Shown here: positions 1-9,539 of the stretch, piece by piece
Numbering within the stretch: position 1 is the stretch's first letter
How the letters are laid out: every line of letters begins with the position of its first letter
Assembly: GCA_002336115.1 (NCBI GenBank)
Contig: DDEN01000022.1
Coordinates: 276,356-340,355 of the forward strand
DNA: 64,000 nt
Direction: 5' to 3'
Origin: Chitinophagaceae bacterium UBA1953
Lineage (GTDB): Bacteria > Bacteroidota > Bacteroidia > Chitinophagales > Chitinophagaceae
Position numbers and translations under genes: made by a program
Notes under the pieces: model-generated
Told to the model about the DNA's origin: nothing
Databases searched by the model: none
Seen by the model: only the letters and a program-made list of their open reading frames with translations

Positions 1-1
1 A

Positions 2-472
2 CCTGTTGATAAGGTGGTTAAGGAGCTAAGAAGCAAAACAAAAACCATTCTTATACCGGCTCCCGATTTTAAAAACCAGGTACAGCAATATTTAAAAGAA
101 CAGTATGTTTTGATTCTTGTGGGAGATCAGAATCCAGGCAGGCCGCAAAATGCATTCTGGACAAATTTCTTTACCAAACCCGCACCTTTTGTTAAAGGCC
201 CCGAAACAGGATCGAAACGAAATAACACAGTAGTAGTTTATGCTGACTTTTATAAAGTAAAAAGAGGCTATTACAGGTACGAGATGGAAGTAATAACTAC
301 GAGGCCAAATGATTATAACGAAGGAGAGTTAACGAAAGTATTAGTTAAAAGAATAGAAGACTCCATCCGCAAACGACCGGCAAATTATTTGTGGAGTCAC
401 CGACGCTGGAAACACGAATGGAAAGAAGAATACAGGAAAACCTGGGCAGGTGAGGATGAGCCTTTAGTATAA
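2..472 (+). CDS. LpxL/HtrB-like lipid A acyltransferase, C-terminal part
   Basis: The reading frame is open from the first bases of the window, so the gene begins upstream and only about the last 156 residues are seen. The fragment has the GDQNPGR segment followed by an FTKPAPFVKGPE-like stretch, typical of the C-terminal half of the lysophospholipid acyltransferase family that adds secondary acyl chains to lipid A at the inner membrane. The catalytic HX4D motif would lie upstream and cannot be checked. The C-terminal end is rich in Trp, Arg and Lys, as expected for a membrane-surface enzyme. It converges with the MerR-type regulator, whose stop lies a few bases away. A GTG at 14 is probably internal, not the start. 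Confidence 0.8.
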   Translation, partial: PVDKVVKELRSKTKTILIPAPDFKNQVQQYLKEQYVLILVGDQNPGRPQNAFWTNFFTKPAPFVKGPETGSKRNNTVVVYADFYKVKRGYYRYEMEVITTRPNDYNEGELTKVLVKRIEDSIRKRPANYLWSHRRWKHEWKEEYRKTWAGEDEPLV

Positions 473-475
473 CAA

Positions 476-1360
476 CTATTTCAGACCGCTGATAAACTCA
501 TGTACTTCAGCAAGCGATTTCAGGAAGCGGATATTAGATGGCATTGTTTTACGTGTAAATGTTTGTGTAAGCAACCCGGAAATAAAAATCCGGGAAGAAG
601 GTAGTTTTGCTTTAAGCGTGCTGATAAATTTATCGAAATTAAATTCCTTTATTACTGTGGTAAGATGTGTGTAAACAAAATCGGGCTTTTTAAGACTGAC
701 CACTAATTCAAGATCCCTCATAGGAACGTTTGCGCCAAGATAAATCACTTTCGCTCCCCTGCTCTTCAGCAGATAGTGCATAAACAGTAAACCCAGTTCA
801 TGATGTTCATTCTCAGGCAGAAATAACAGCACACGGCTGTTTAATGAAAATGCTGGTTGAATTTTATCAATTCCCACAATCAGTTTTTGCCTGATGATGT
901 TTGTGGTGAGATGCTCCTGTGCCGGATTAATATGATCGGTTAACCATAATATCCCAATGCGTTCCAGAAAAGGAAAAATAATTTGTGTAATGGTTTTTTC
1001 AATTCCTCGTACTGCAATATACTGATCGAGCACCTGTTCAAAAACAACCATATTAAGATCAACCAGGCTTCGGATAAGTTCATTTACAATTCGTTGCTGC
1101 TGCGCCTCACTGCCCGGAAGCGTAAGTGTTTTTGCCCGCAAATCTTCCTTGCTCATCCGGTCGATATGCGAAATCTTGTACCCGTATTTATTCAACAGGG
1201 AAATTGTGAGAAGCATTTTCAGTTCTTCACTGCTGTAGTAACGGATGTTGGTTGTGGTACGTTGAGGTTTCAGGAACGAATACCGCTGCTCCCATATCCG
1301 TATTGTATGGGCTTTGATGCCGCTTAAATTTTCAAGGTCTTTAATTGTAAACTTATCCAT
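476..1360 (-). CDS. MerR-family regulator with cobalamin-binding domain (CarH/LitR-like)
   Basis: A 294-aa transcription factor. Residues about 4-70 form a MerR-type winged helix (IRIWEQRY, then a IRYYS wing). About 90-165 is the helical B12-binding cap and 170-294 the Rossmann B12 domain. The cap has the W-x9-EH motif (W139, E149, H150) and the core has ExHxxG (E185, H187, G190), the residues that in CarH contact the upper face of adenosylcobalamin and supply the lower-axial His. A light-sensitive, B12-dependent repressor is therefore likely. Such regulators usually control carotenoid or light-stress genes, but no crt gene is visible here. Its target is unknown. It reads in the same direction as the polysaccharide locus, 70 bp behind it. 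Confidence 0.85.
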   Translation of the reverse strand: MDKFTIKDLENLSGIKAHTIRIWEQRYSFLKPQRTTTNIRYYSSEELKMLLTISLLNKYGYKISHIDRMSKEDLRAKTLTLPGSEAQQQRIVNELIRSLVDLNMVVFEQVLDQYIAVRGIEKTITQIIFPFLERIGILWLTDHINPAQEHLTTNIIRQKLIVGIDKIQPAFSLNSRVLLFLPENEHHELGLLFMHYLLKSRGAKVIYLGANVPMRDLELVVSLKKPDFVYTHLTTVIKEFNFDKFISTLKAKLPSSRIFISGLLTQTFTRKTMPSNIRFLKSLAEVHEFISGLK

Positions 1361-1431
1361 CCCTGTTTATTCTTCCTGATATGACAAACACTGTGTAAAA
1401 AAGTTCACAAAAGCAGCAGATTATTTTCTTT

Positions 1432-2637
1432 TTACCCGTTTTCAGCAGCGAGTAATGCAGAATAAAAATTACTCAGTTCCGTAATTTCAGTTTGCTTTGA
1501 TAAATGCGTATGAGCAAATGATGATGCAGCAACACCGGTTTGTTTACACAGTTCAGGCAATGCAACCAGTTGCAAAACTGTTTTTGACATCTCTTCAACA
1601 CTGTTACATATAAAACCTGTCGTACCGTTTTCAATCAACTCGGCTACACCACCAACATTGGTTGAAACAACCGGCTTTGCCGATGACATAGCTTCCATTA
1701 CCGAAACCGGTGTGCCTTCATTAAGTGATGTAAGTAAAACCAAATCGAGACCCGCATACACACAATCCATATCTTTCCGCCACGATGTAAACACAAAAGG
1801 TGCTGATGGATTGTATAAAACGCCCGACTGTGTATGAGCAAGTTTTTTTTCATTCAGCAGCCGTACTAAAAATGCTTTTTCAGTACCATCGCCCACAATA
1901 AAAAATTTCAGTTGCTGGTTGTTTGATTGCTTCAGTACACTTTCTGCAACCTCAATAAAAAATGAATGGTTCTTTACAGGAACTAATCTGCCTGCAATAC
2001 CAATAGCAATTGTGCTTTCTTTTAAATAAAACTCAGCTCTGAAATGGTTGCGCCTTTCTCCATTTACATCAGGAAACCGTTCTGTTTCCACACCAATTCT
2101 GATCAGTTTTACTTTTGAAGCAGGAGCAACCTTATAAATATGTATCAGTTCATCTTTCAGCTTTTGATTGATAGCAATAACTGCCGATGAAATTTTTGCC
2201 AGTTTACGTTCTAATGCAACAATCTGTTTTGAAACAAACCTGTTAAAATAGGAATGAAAAACATGGCCGTGAAATGTATGAAGAATAACGGGAACATTCA
2301 GCTTATGTGCAGCCCATCTTCCAAGCACACCTGGCTTTGCACCATGTGTATGAACAATATCGGGTTTAAAGTCCTGAATAATCTGTTTAATCTGGTAATA
2401 AGCTTTTATATCATTTACAGGAATTACAGAGCGGCGGAGAAAATAAATTTTCTTTGTTTCAAATCCCTTGTATTGTTCTAACAGAAAATCAGCAGGCTCT
2501 TCATCGGGCATTGGCTCACCTGCAACAAGTAAAATAGTAAACCGATCGCTCAGCCCATTTAATACACTGAGCAGATCAGTTGCAGGTCCGCCTACAGCAA
2601 GACGGTTTAATAAAACTAAAAGCCTTGGTTTATTCAA
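1432..2637 (-). CDS. GT4 family glycosyltransferase
   Basis: A 401-aa GT-B fold glycosyltransferase. The N-terminus has a glycine-rich loop (VGGPATD, about residues 15-21). The C-terminal half has the sugar-nucleotide binding segment with the EX7E pair (E307 and E315, in EGTPVSVMEAM) and a following NVGGVAELI stretch. It probably transfers a sugar from a nucleotide donor to the lipid-linked polysaccharide repeat at the cytoplasmic face. It is the last gene of the minus-strand polysaccharide locus and starts 3 bp after the PHP phosphatase stop, so the two are cotranscribed. Donor and linkage cannot be read from the sequence. Confidence 0.88.
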   Translation of the reverse strand: MNKPRLLVLLNRLAVGGPATDLLSVLNGLSDRFTILLVAGEPMPDEEPADFLLEQYKGFETKKIYFLRRSVIPVNDIKAYYQIKQIIQDFKPDIVHTHGAKPGVLGRWAAHKLNVPVILHTFHGHVFHSYFNRFVSKQIVALERKLAKISSAVIAINQKLKDELIHIYKVAPASKVKLIRIGVETERFPDVNGERRNHFRAEFYLKESTIAIGIAGRLVPVKNHSFFIEVAESVLKQSNNQQLKFFIVGDGTEKAFLVRLLNEKKLAHTQSGVLYNPSAPFVFTSWRKDMDCVYAGLDLVLLTSLNEGTPVSVMEAMSSAKPVVSTNVGGVAELIENGTTGFICNSVEEMSKTVLQLVALPELCKQTGVAASSFAHTHLSKQTEITELSNFYSALLAAENG

Positions 2638-2640
2638 AGG

Positions 2641-3396
2641 TTATAAAGCAGAATTAAGAATGTTATTGGTTTGCAACACCTGCTGCACCTCTGCAAACAA
2701 CAATGGATGTTGCAATGCGTCAAGGTGACGTTCATGATGAAGATCTGTTCCGATCAGATCAATTAATTTTTCATCCACAAGATAACGTGCCGCATCCTGT
2801 ACACTTCTTCCATAATAACCACCTAAAGAAAGAAGATTGGTTTGTAACAGGCATCCCTTGTCTTTAAACCGGTTGTATTCCTGTCGTTTACTATGATAAT
2901 AATTATATCGTTCAGGATGCGCCAGTACAGGCTGGTATCCATTCATAATAAGTTCAAACAGAAGAGTATCAAGATCGGGTGGCGGACTCATAAAAGAAAT
3001 TTCAACCAGCACCCAGTTTTTATGAAGTGTAAGCAGTGGTTCATTTTTTTTCAGACGGTCTGAAAATAAATCATCCATAAAATATTCGGCAGCAGCCACT
3101 ACCTCCACATCAATCTGTTCCTTTGCTAATTCTTCCGTTAAACGCTGGTGTGCTGCAAGAATAGTTTCCCGTGTATTTGGGTATAAATCGGTATAAACAT
3201 GCGGGGTTGTGATGAATTTTTTATACCCCAGTTCCATCATTTTTTTAATGTAATTAACCGATGTTGGTGCGTCGGGCGAACCATCATCAATACCCGGCAA
3301 CAGGTGCGAGTGCATATCAACACCTATACCGCTGTAATCAATTTTTACCGGTTCGTTTTTTACCTCGTCTTTTCTTTTCTTAAATAATCCAAACAT
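2641..3396 (-). CDS. PHP-domain protein tyrosine phosphatase (CpsB/YwqE-like)
   Basis: A 251-aa polymerase-and-histidinol-phosphatase fold protein. The metal-binding motif MHSHLLPGIDDG lies at about residues 28-39. Further metal ligands are in a central AHPERY motif and a late GTDLHHERH motif. This is the family of manganese-dependent phosphatases that dephosphorylate the tyrosine tail of bacterial BY-kinases during capsule synthesis. The likely partner is the Wzc-type kinase at 41293-43689, near the other end of the same locus. Kinase and phosphatase are usually neighbours; here almost 38 kb of biosynthetic genes separate them. The start follows a basic N-terminal stretch. Confidence 0.87.
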   Translation of the reverse strand: MFGLFKKRKDEVKNEPVKIDYSGIGVDMHSHLLPGIDDGSPDAPTSVNYIKKMMELGYKKFITTPHVYTDLYPNTRETILAAHQRLTEELAKEQIDVEVVAAAEYFMDDLFSDRLKKNEPLLTLHKNWVLVEISFMSPPPDLDTLLFELIMNGYQPVLAHPERYNYYHSKRQEYNRFKDKGCLLQTNLLSLGGYYGRSVQDAARYLVDEKLIDLIGTDLHHERHLDALQHPLLFAEVQQVLQTNNILNSAL

Positions 3397-3451
3397 GATC
3401 TGCTATTTAAACCCACAAAACACCTAAACCTCTAAACGCCTCAACCTCATC

Positions 3452-4387
3452 TCAACTGCCAAACCCTTTTTGCTTTATTTCTTCATATACCTGTTCAATA
3501 CCTTCACGTAAAGTAATGGAAGCCTTCCACCCTAAGGAACTCAGCTTTGAAACATCAAGCAGTTTTCGTGGTGTTCCGTCCGGCTTATCTGTATTAAATT
3601 TCAATTCACCTTCGTATCCAACTACATCTTTAATTAATTCAGCAAGGCCTTTGATTGAAATGTCTTCGCCAACACCAATATTCAGCCAGTCTGTTCCATC
3701 ATAGTTTTGCATAATAAAGAAACAGGCGCTTGCAAGATCATCCACATGCAGAAATTCACGTAATGGTTTACCAGTTCCCCATATTTCAACAGCAGCATCA
3801 TTATTTTGCTTCGCTGTCATCATCTTCCTGAGCAACGCAGGTAACACATGCGAATTCTGAAGATCATAATTATCGTTAGGCCCATAAAGATTAGTAGGCA
3901 TAACGGAAATAAAATTACACCCGTACTGGCTGCGGTATGCTTCGCACATTTTTAAACCTGCAATTTTTGCAATGGCATAAGGTTCGTTTGTTGATTCCAG
4001 TGTGCCTGTTAGTAAATACTCTTCTTTAATTGGCTGCTCGGCAAATTTTGGATAGATGCAGGACGAACCAAGGAACAATAATTTTTTTACACCGGTTACA
4101 TAAGCCGAGTGAATAGTATTATTCTGAATCATCAGGTTTTCATAAAGAAACTGACCACGATATGTATTGTTGGCAATAATACCACCAACCTTTGCTGCTG
4201 CAACAAACACATATTCCGGTTTTTCCTTTTCAAAAAAATCGGCTGTGGCCTGCTGGTTGCGCAGATCAAGTTCTTTTGAACTGCGAAGGATCAGATTGGT
4301 AAAGCCCTCACTGTTGAGCTTGCGCACAATTGCTGAGCCAACCATTCCGTTATGACCGGCTACATATATTTTTGAATGTTTTTCCAT
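3452..4387 (-). CDS. fcl: GDP-L-fucose synthase
   Basis: A 311-aa short-chain dehydrogenase/reductase that epimerises and reduces GDP-4-keto-6-deoxy-D-mannose to GDP-L-fucose. The NADP-binding GHNGMVG motif lies at residues 11-17, the SSCIYP segment at about 108-113 and the catalytic YxxxK at Y137/K141. Length and order match the family. Its ATG overlaps the gmd stop by one base (TAATG), indicating translational coupling with the preceding pathway step. Together the two genes predict a fucose residue in the exported polysaccharide. The phosphomannomutase and GDP-mannose pyrophosphorylase needed upstream are not in this window. Confidence 0.94.
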   Translation of the reverse strand: MEKHSKIYVAGHNGMVGSAIVRKLNSEGFTNLILRSSKELDLRNQQATADFFEKEKPEYVFVAAAKVGGIIANNTYRGQFLYENLMIQNNTIHSAYVTGVKKLLFLGSSCIYPKFAEQPIKEEYLLTGTLESTNEPYAIAKIAGLKMCEAYRSQYGCNFISVMPTNLYGPNDNYDLQNSHVLPALLRKMMTAKQNNDAAVEIWGTGKPLREFLHVDDLASACFFIMQNYDGTDWLNIGVGEDISIKGLAELIKDVVGYEGELKFNTDKPDGTPRKLLDVSKLSSLGWKASITLREGIEQVYEEIKQKGFGS

Positions 4388-5499
4388 TACTCAAACTGGT
4401 TTTTAATTTTAAATCCGCTATCCTTCAGCAATTTTTCTTTTTTAAACAATTCAATATCGGCAGCCACCATTTCTTTCACTAATCCATTCAGATCGTACTT
4501 CGGTTTCCAGCCCAATTTTGTTTTTGCTTTTGTTGGATTTCCTATTAACAGGTCCACTTCTGTAGGACGGTAATAACGTGGATCAACGGCAACAACTTCT
4601 GTTCCCTCAGCTATCTGGTAATCAGGGTTACTGCATGATTTCACAAACCCTTTTTCATTTTCCTGTTCACCCCTAAATTCAACTTCAATTCCAAGTTCAG
4701 CAAAAGCCATGCGTACAAATTCACGTACCTCTGTTGTAACACCTGTGGCAATAACAAAATCTTCTGCTTTTTCCTGTTGCAGCATCAGCCACATTGCTTC
4801 CACATAATCTTTTGCATGTCCCCAATCACGTTTGGCGTTTAAATTACCAAGCCAGAGTTTATCCTGCATGCCCATTGCAATTTTTGCAACAGCACGGGTA
4901 ATTTTTCTTGTAACAAAAGTTTCACCACGTAAAGGTGATTCATGATTAAACAAAATACCATTGCAGGCGTACATGTTATATGCTTCACGGTAATTCACCG
5001 TTATCCAGAAGCCATACATTTTTGCTACAGCATAAGGCGAACGTGGATAAAATGGTGTTGTTTCAGATTGTGGTACTTCATGCACCAAGCCATATAATTC
5101 TGAAGTAGAGGCCTGGTAAACTCTTGTTTTTTCTGTAAGACCGAGTAATCGAACAGCTTCAAGTATGCGAAGTGTTCCAACTGCATCGGTGTTAGCAGTA
5201 TATTCAGGTGTATCAAAACTTACTTTTACATGACTCATTGCCCCAAGGTTATAAATTTCATCGGGCTGCACTTCCTGGATAATGCGGATGAGATTAGCAC
5301 TGTCGGTTAAATCGCCATAATGCAGCACAAAATGCCGGTTATTGACATGTGGATCTTCATACAAATGATCAATACGGTCGGTGTTGAACAAAGAGCTTCT
5401 GCGTTTGATACCATGGACTTCATACCCTTTTTTCAGTAAAAGATCAGAAAGGTATGCGCCATCCTGACCTGTAACACCTGTAATTAATGCTTTTTTCAT
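4387..5499 (-). CDS. gmd: GDP-mannose 4,6-dehydratase
   Basis: A 370-aa SDR enzyme converting GDP-mannose to GDP-4-keto-6-deoxymannose. The GVTGQDG nucleotide-binding motif is at residues 8-14, the active-site TSE at 132-134 and YxxxK at Y156/K160, followed by the NHESPLRGE-type substrate loop. Length is normal. It precedes fcl with a one-base overlap, so the pair makes GDP-L-fucose for the locus. The intermediate could in principle also feed GDP-rhamnose or GDP-perosamine, but the adjacent fcl makes fucose the expected product. Confidence 0.95.
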   Translation of the reverse strand: MKKALITGVTGQDGAYLSDLLLKKGYEVHGIKRRSSLFNTDRIDHLYEDPHVNNRHFVLHYGDLTDSANLIRIIQEVQPDEIYNLGAMSHVKVSFDTPEYTANTDAVGTLRILEAVRLLGLTEKTRVYQASTSELYGLVHEVPQSETTPFYPRSPYAVAKMYGFWITVNYREAYNMYACNGILFNHESPLRGETFVTRKITRAVAKIAMGMQDKLWLGNLNAKRDWGHAKDYVEAMWLMLQQEKAEDFVIATGVTTEVREFVRMAFAELGIEVEFRGEQENEKGFVKSCSNPDYQIAEGTEVVAVDPRYYRPTEVDLLIGNPTKAKTKLGWKPKYDLNGLVKEMVAADIELFKKEKLLKDSGFKIKNQFE

Positions 5500-5561
5500 G
5501 TGTTGCGTGAATGTTTATAGAATGTTTGTTTTACTACTTACAACTTAACACCTGCTAATTA

Positions 5562-6323
5562 TCACTTTCTCCTCTTCCAGTATTCCTGTATTTTTATAAA
5601 ATACCTTGCATATAGTTTAAAGTAGCTTGAAGAAAGCCGTTGTTCTTTTAATATCTGTTTCAGTTCCCTGTTAATTTTAATAGTGCTTTTAATACCGCTT
5701 GTGCTTTTTCCTCCAAGATTCATTTTCACCAGCATTTCGGGCAGATAGGTTATTTTAATATGATGCTTCCGGATGAACCGGGCAAGCAGATCAAAATCAG
5801 CAGCAATTGCAAGATCAGTCCGGTAAAAACCATACTGCTCAAAAAATTTTTTATAACAGAAAAAAGTAGGATGTGCAGGAATAAATCCCCACTCAATTAA
5901 CCGAGGTTTAAAAATAGCTGAAGAATAATACCGCACAATTTTATCGGGCGTTTCTTCTTTTACAAAACCTACATCGCCATAAACAGCATCTGTTTGTGGA
6001 TTATTTTTCAATTGCTGTGCAATATTCTCCACCACATGTTCCGATGCAAATTCATCATCTGCATGCAGAATCCCAACCACATCACCTGTTGCTGTTTTAA
6101 TTCCTTTGTTCAAAGCATCATAAATCCCATTGTCTTTTTCGCAAATAATATGATGAATCCGGTCTTTGTATTGCTGCACAATCGACATGGTGTTATCTTT
6201 CGACAAGCCATCCACGATAATATATTCAATATCGGAGTAAGATTGCGAAAGAACAGATTGTATGGCTCGCTCAATTGTTCGCTCCCTGTTATAGACGACT
6301 GTGATAATGGAAATTTTCACCAA
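5562..6323 (-). CDS. GT2 family glycosyltransferase
   Basis: A 253-aa GT-A fold transferase. It starts with the canonical SIITVVYNRERTIERAI segment, followed by the VDGLSKDNT donor-binding stretch and an HADDE motif at about residue 90 as the metal-binding DxD equivalent. A C-terminal basic tail (KIQEYWKRRK) may contact the membrane. It resembles the WcaA-type transferases that often sit beside gmd/fcl, so it may use GDP-fucose or GDP-mannose; that is inferred from position only. It is separated by 62 bp from gmd and about 75 bp from the upstream acetyltransferase. Confidence 0.88.
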   Translation of the reverse strand: MVKISIITVVYNRERTIERAIQSVLSQSYSDIEYIIVDGLSKDNTMSIVQQYKDRIHHIICEKDNGIYDALNKGIKTATGDVVGILHADDEFASEHVVENIAQQLKNNPQTDAVYGDVGFVKEETPDKIVRYYSSAIFKPRLIEWGFIPAHPTFFCYKKFFEQYGFYRTDLAIAADFDLLARFIRKHHIKITYLPEMLVKMNLGGKSTSGIKSTIKINRELKQILKEQRLSSSYFKLYARYFIKIQEYWKRRK

Positions 6324-6398
6324 ACGGTTATTGCACTCTTAATAAATATCTGTTTCTTGTCCGCATTACGCATTGCCTTATACATTTAGCATTTCGCA

Positions 6399-6953
6399 TT
6401 ATGCTTTCTCCATAACCCGTTCCTTCAAGGGCATAGCAGGATTTCCGCTGTAAATCATATATGCAGATAAATCTTTCGTTGCAACAGAACCTGCCGCCAA
6501 TACGGAATGCGAACAGCAACGGATTCCGGGACATACAATTCCTTTTGCTCCTATCCATACCCCGTCTTCCAGCACAATGCCTTTTACCATTAAATCAAAA
6601 GTTGTTTTTTTGTAATCGTGGTTACCTGTTAAAAGGTACGCTCCCTGCGAAATACAAACATGGTTACCTATTTCAACTTTTGTAAGATTATCAATCCACA
6701 CATGCTCCCCAATCCAGGTATAATTGCCAACCGTAAGTAACCAGGGATATTTTACCTGCACGCCAGGTTTTATCATTACACCTTTGCCGATTTTTGCACC
6801 AAACAAACGTAAAAGCAAAACACGCAAAAATGAAACAGGATGCCAGTTGCATTGCACAAACAGGGAACTTGTCAGCAACCATAACATCCGCACAAAAGCT
6901 GATCGCCCTGTTTTATACCACGAATTATCATATCTGTTTAATTGAACCGGCAT
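6399..6953 (-). CDS. WcaF-like hexapeptide-repeat acetyltransferase
   Basis: A 184-aa left-handed beta-helix acetyltransferase. Hexapeptide repeats run from about residue 55 to 165 (for example IGKGVMIKPG, VGNYTWIGEHVWI, IGAKGIVCPGI). The family includes colanic-acid WcaF, which O-acetylates a sugar of the repeat unit using acetyl-CoA, probably on the lipid-linked intermediate. A His in the GNHDYKK segment is the likely catalytic base. The genes on both sides are glycosyltransferases of the same orientation. The acceptor sugar cannot be deduced. Confidence 0.85.
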   Translation of the reverse strand: MPVQLNRYDNSWYKTGRSAFVRMLWLLTSSLFVQCNWHPVSFLRVLLLRLFGAKIGKGVMIKPGVQVKYPWLLTVGNYTWIGEHVWIDNLTKVEIGNHVCISQGAYLLTGNHDYKKTTFDLMVKGIVLEDGVWIGAKGIVCPGIRCCSHSVLAAGSVATKDLSAYMIYSGNPAMPLKERVMEKA

Positions 6954-6962
6954 GGCGCAAAT

Positions 6963-8147
6963 CTACTGATCGAAAATGGAATGATATTGTTTTTTCAATA
7001 ACGACACATCAATCATCTGGTTGATATAATTTACTGCGTTTGCTGAAGCATCAGCAAACGCTTCAGCACCCATGCCAGCAAACAACTCAATACTTTTTAC
7101 TAACTCATCCTGCAACTGAGCAGGATGGACAGAATAACCGCATTGGTATTGTTCAAGATCAGAAAAAGGAGTGGTGGTTGAGGTAATAACCGGCTTACCT
7201 GCACTGAGAGCTTCTACAATGGCATGACCAAAATTTTCACTCTTGCTGGGCATAATAAAGAGCTGAAATGTACCAAGCGCTTTTGCCAAGGAGTGCGGAG
7301 GATTTTCGCCGTGATAGTTCACCTGAATATGATCGGGCAATGTTGCAATCATCTCTTCACATTTATTCCAATAGAAACCATCTTTTACCGGGCCAAAAAT
7401 ATTCCATTCAACTTTCGCTTTTACTCTTTTCAATGCCTGTAACACTTCCAGGTGATTTTTCATTGGGCTGATCAGTGCAACAGTACCCATGATTAACTGT
7501 CCAGGTTTTTTTTCCGGACCTGTAGTCGGCTGCATCTTATTGGGAAAATTAGCCGCCTGTTTTACAACTACATCGTTACCTATTTGCTGCCTGATAAATG
7601 TTTCTTCCTGCGCATCGGTGGCATGCCATACAATCTTGTGCTGAAAACCCAACAAACGGAACATGTTGAGATAGATTTTTTTCTTAAACGCCTTTTGCGT
7701 CAAGGCACCGGGGTGAAGCATTCCTCTTGCCGAAAGCACAATCGACATGCCGGGATTTTTTTTCTTCAGTTGCGACGCATACCATAATGGAAGCTGATTA
7801 AAATACAATGAATAAATACCATTGATATAAATTACATCAGGCAATAAATCAAACAATAATTGCTTTAACCAATGCCTTTGCTGAAATCCATATTGCCAGT
7901 AAAAAACCGTTGCCTTCCCTTCCCAATCATTCCACTTGTTTACTTCAATCCCATCCAATATTGAAGTAGCCCCCATTTCATGCGGTTTACACACAATATA
8001 CAGTTCATATTCATTGTACAGTTGCCGCACCATGTTTACAACAGACTGTGTTGGCCCGCCAGCTTTATAGGAAGGATAAAAATGATCGTAAAAAATGAGA
8101 ATGCGTTTCAAAAAAATATTGATAAAACGAACGACTAAAAAAACCAC
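6963..8147 (-). CDS. GT4 family glycosyltransferase
   Basis: A GT-B glycosyltransferase of up to 394 aa. The recognisable N-terminus (RILIFYDHFYPSYKAGG) begins about 13 residues in. Position 8147 is a GTG and no ATG lies near; a TTG at 8111 would give a more family-like start of about 382 aa, so the start is uncertain. The C-terminal half has SKSENFGHAIVEAL with the EX7E pair and an AGKPVI stretch. It probably adds one sugar during repeat-unit assembly. It lies between the WcaF-like acetyltransferase (9 bp away) and the Wzy-like membrane protein. Confidence 0.86.
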   Translation of the reverse strand: MVFLVVRFINIFLKRILIFYDHFYPSYKAGGPTQSVVNMVRQLYNEYELYIVCKPHEMGATSILDGIEVNKWNDWEGKATVFYWQYGFQQRHWLKQLLFDLLPDVIYINGIYSLYFNQLPLWYASQLKKKNPGMSIVLSARGMLHPGALTQKAFKKKIYLNMFRLLGFQHKIVWHATDAQEETFIRQQIGNDVVVKQAANFPNKMQPTTGPEKKPGQLIMGTVALISPMKNHLEVLQALKRVKAKVEWNIFGPVKDGFYWNKCEEMIATLPDHIQVNYHGENPPHSLAKALGTFQLFIMPSKSENFGHAIVEALSAGKPVITSTTTPFSDLEQYQCGYSVHPAQLQDELVKSIELFAGMGAEAFADASANAVNYINQMIDVSLLKKQYHSIFDQ

Positions 8148-8165
8148 CGCTACAGGTTCAAAACA

Positions 8166-9539
8166 TCAAAGCTTCAACCGTAAGAACCTGTCGGCCGCCC
8201 AGTAACAGAACCAGATAAAAAGAAGATTTTTGATAAGTGAATTCACACACATCAGAATATCAGTTTCTATTTGTATTGAGTTAAGAAATAGCACAGGAAA
8301 CCAGAGAAGTAATGTTGGCCTGTCTTTAATAAAACGAAGTAGCAACAGAAGGGCAACAGAGAAAAATAAGCCATAAAAGAACATGAAAATAATTCCACCC
8401 TGTACACCATAATTACCATAGGCTTCCCCCATTGGGCTTATATTCATACTGTAACCCTTGATTATATAGCCGGTAAACCGTTCCATATTATATTGCCCGC
8501 CAGATATTGGCTTATCGGGCCATAATATACGAGGAACAAAAGAAGCGGCCAATGCTGTAAAAATCGTTTCTCCATCTGCATATGGTGCGCTTTGCGGTAT
8601 ATAAGCCATTACCTTCCCAACAATCATTCCCTGGTTAAACCTGTTTACTGTCGGGAACATGGTCGTCCATTTAAAAAAACGGTCCGGGTTTACAAATCGG
8701 TCAGCAAAAAGTGAAAAAAAGGCTTCAGTATTACTTTGCTGTGTTTTACCAAACCATGCAACATCCCGGTAATCACTTTTAATACTTTGCAGAATCAGAA
8801 TAAAAACAATTCCTGTTGTAGCAAGACTATATTTTAACGTATTAGCAACTCTTTTTCCAAGTAAAATCAGCATGACCGATAATGCACTCATATAAATCAA
8901 TTCACCAAACATTCCCTGGGCAAGTGAACTGGCAAGTACAGCCAACAATCCCCCGATTAAATACCATTTTTTATTTTTCGCATCAGATAAATAGGTGTAC
9001 AAAACCCCAACATACAGCAGCTTTCCCATAAGGTAAGCAACATACTGCAGATCGCCCGGCACAAATACCTGCATAATGCCGGCAACAAACCCTATAATGA
9101 TCAGAACAATCCCTATATTACCCTTCCCGGTCAAATACCTTCTTGACTCGGTTACGGCAGTTACAAACCTCTCACTGTACGACCGTCTGGTAATATCTAC
9201 AATTTTTATTCCCGCAATCAATGCCAGCACAGCCGGGAACATATAACTATAATACACATCTGCGCTCACACTCATGTCATATTTCAGGGCAATAACTAAT
9301 GCGTCATCATTATACACATTAAAAACAATGGCGGGCATTAACAAACACTGGAACAACGCCAGCAAAATCGGGATATCAAGCATATTGTACGACTTGCCGA
9401 TTGAATCAATAAAATTCAGCAAAAAATAAACAAACAATCCAAGCGAAATCACTTCTTCTATACGCAATCCACTCGAAACGGATACAATAAAGCTAACCAG
9501 CAAGCCCGCTGTTATAGAAAAAATCTTTGACGGTTTCAT
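8166..9539 (-). CDS. Wzy-like polysaccharide polymerase / O-antigen polymerase family membrane protein
   Basis: A 457-aa polytopic membrane protein with about 10-12 hydrophobic segments spread over its length. It has a long hydrophilic stretch at about residues 255-345 containing FFSLFADRFVNPDRFF and PRILWPDKPISGGQY, consistent with the large periplasmic loop of oligosaccharide repeat-unit polymerases. These enzymes join lipid-linked repeats in the periplasm. Sequence conservation in this class is low, so the call rests on topology and context. The start codon overlaps the stop of the upstream glycosyltransferase as ATGA. Its presence with an ABC exporter in one locus is unusual. Confidence 0.7.
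   Translation of the reverse strand: MKPSKIFSITAGLLVSFIVSVSSGLRIEEVISLGLFVYFLLNFIDSIGKSYNMLDIPILLALFQCLLMPAIVFNVYNDDALVIALKYDMSVSADVYYSYMFPAVLALIAGIKIVDITRRSYSERFVTAVTESRRYLTGKGNIGIVLIIIGFVAGIMQVFVPGDLQYVAYLMGKLLYVGVLYTYLSDAKNKKWYLIGGLLAVLASSLAQGMFGELIYMSALSVMLILLGKRVANTLKYSLATTGIVFILILQSIKSDYRDVAWFGKTQQSNTEAFFSLFADRFVNPDRFFKWTTMFPTVNRFNQGMIVGKVMAYIPQSAPYADGETIFTALAASFVPRILWPDKPISGGQYNMERFTGYIIKGYSMNISPMGEAYGNYGVQGGIIFMFFYGLFFSVALLLLLRFIKDRPTLLLWFPVLFLNSIQIETDILMCVNSLIKNLLFIWFCYWAADRFLRLKL

Noticed and set aside
1361..1431. Cobalamin riboswitch near the B12-type regulator
   Set aside because: The short intergenic stretches around the gene show no B12-box-like sequence.
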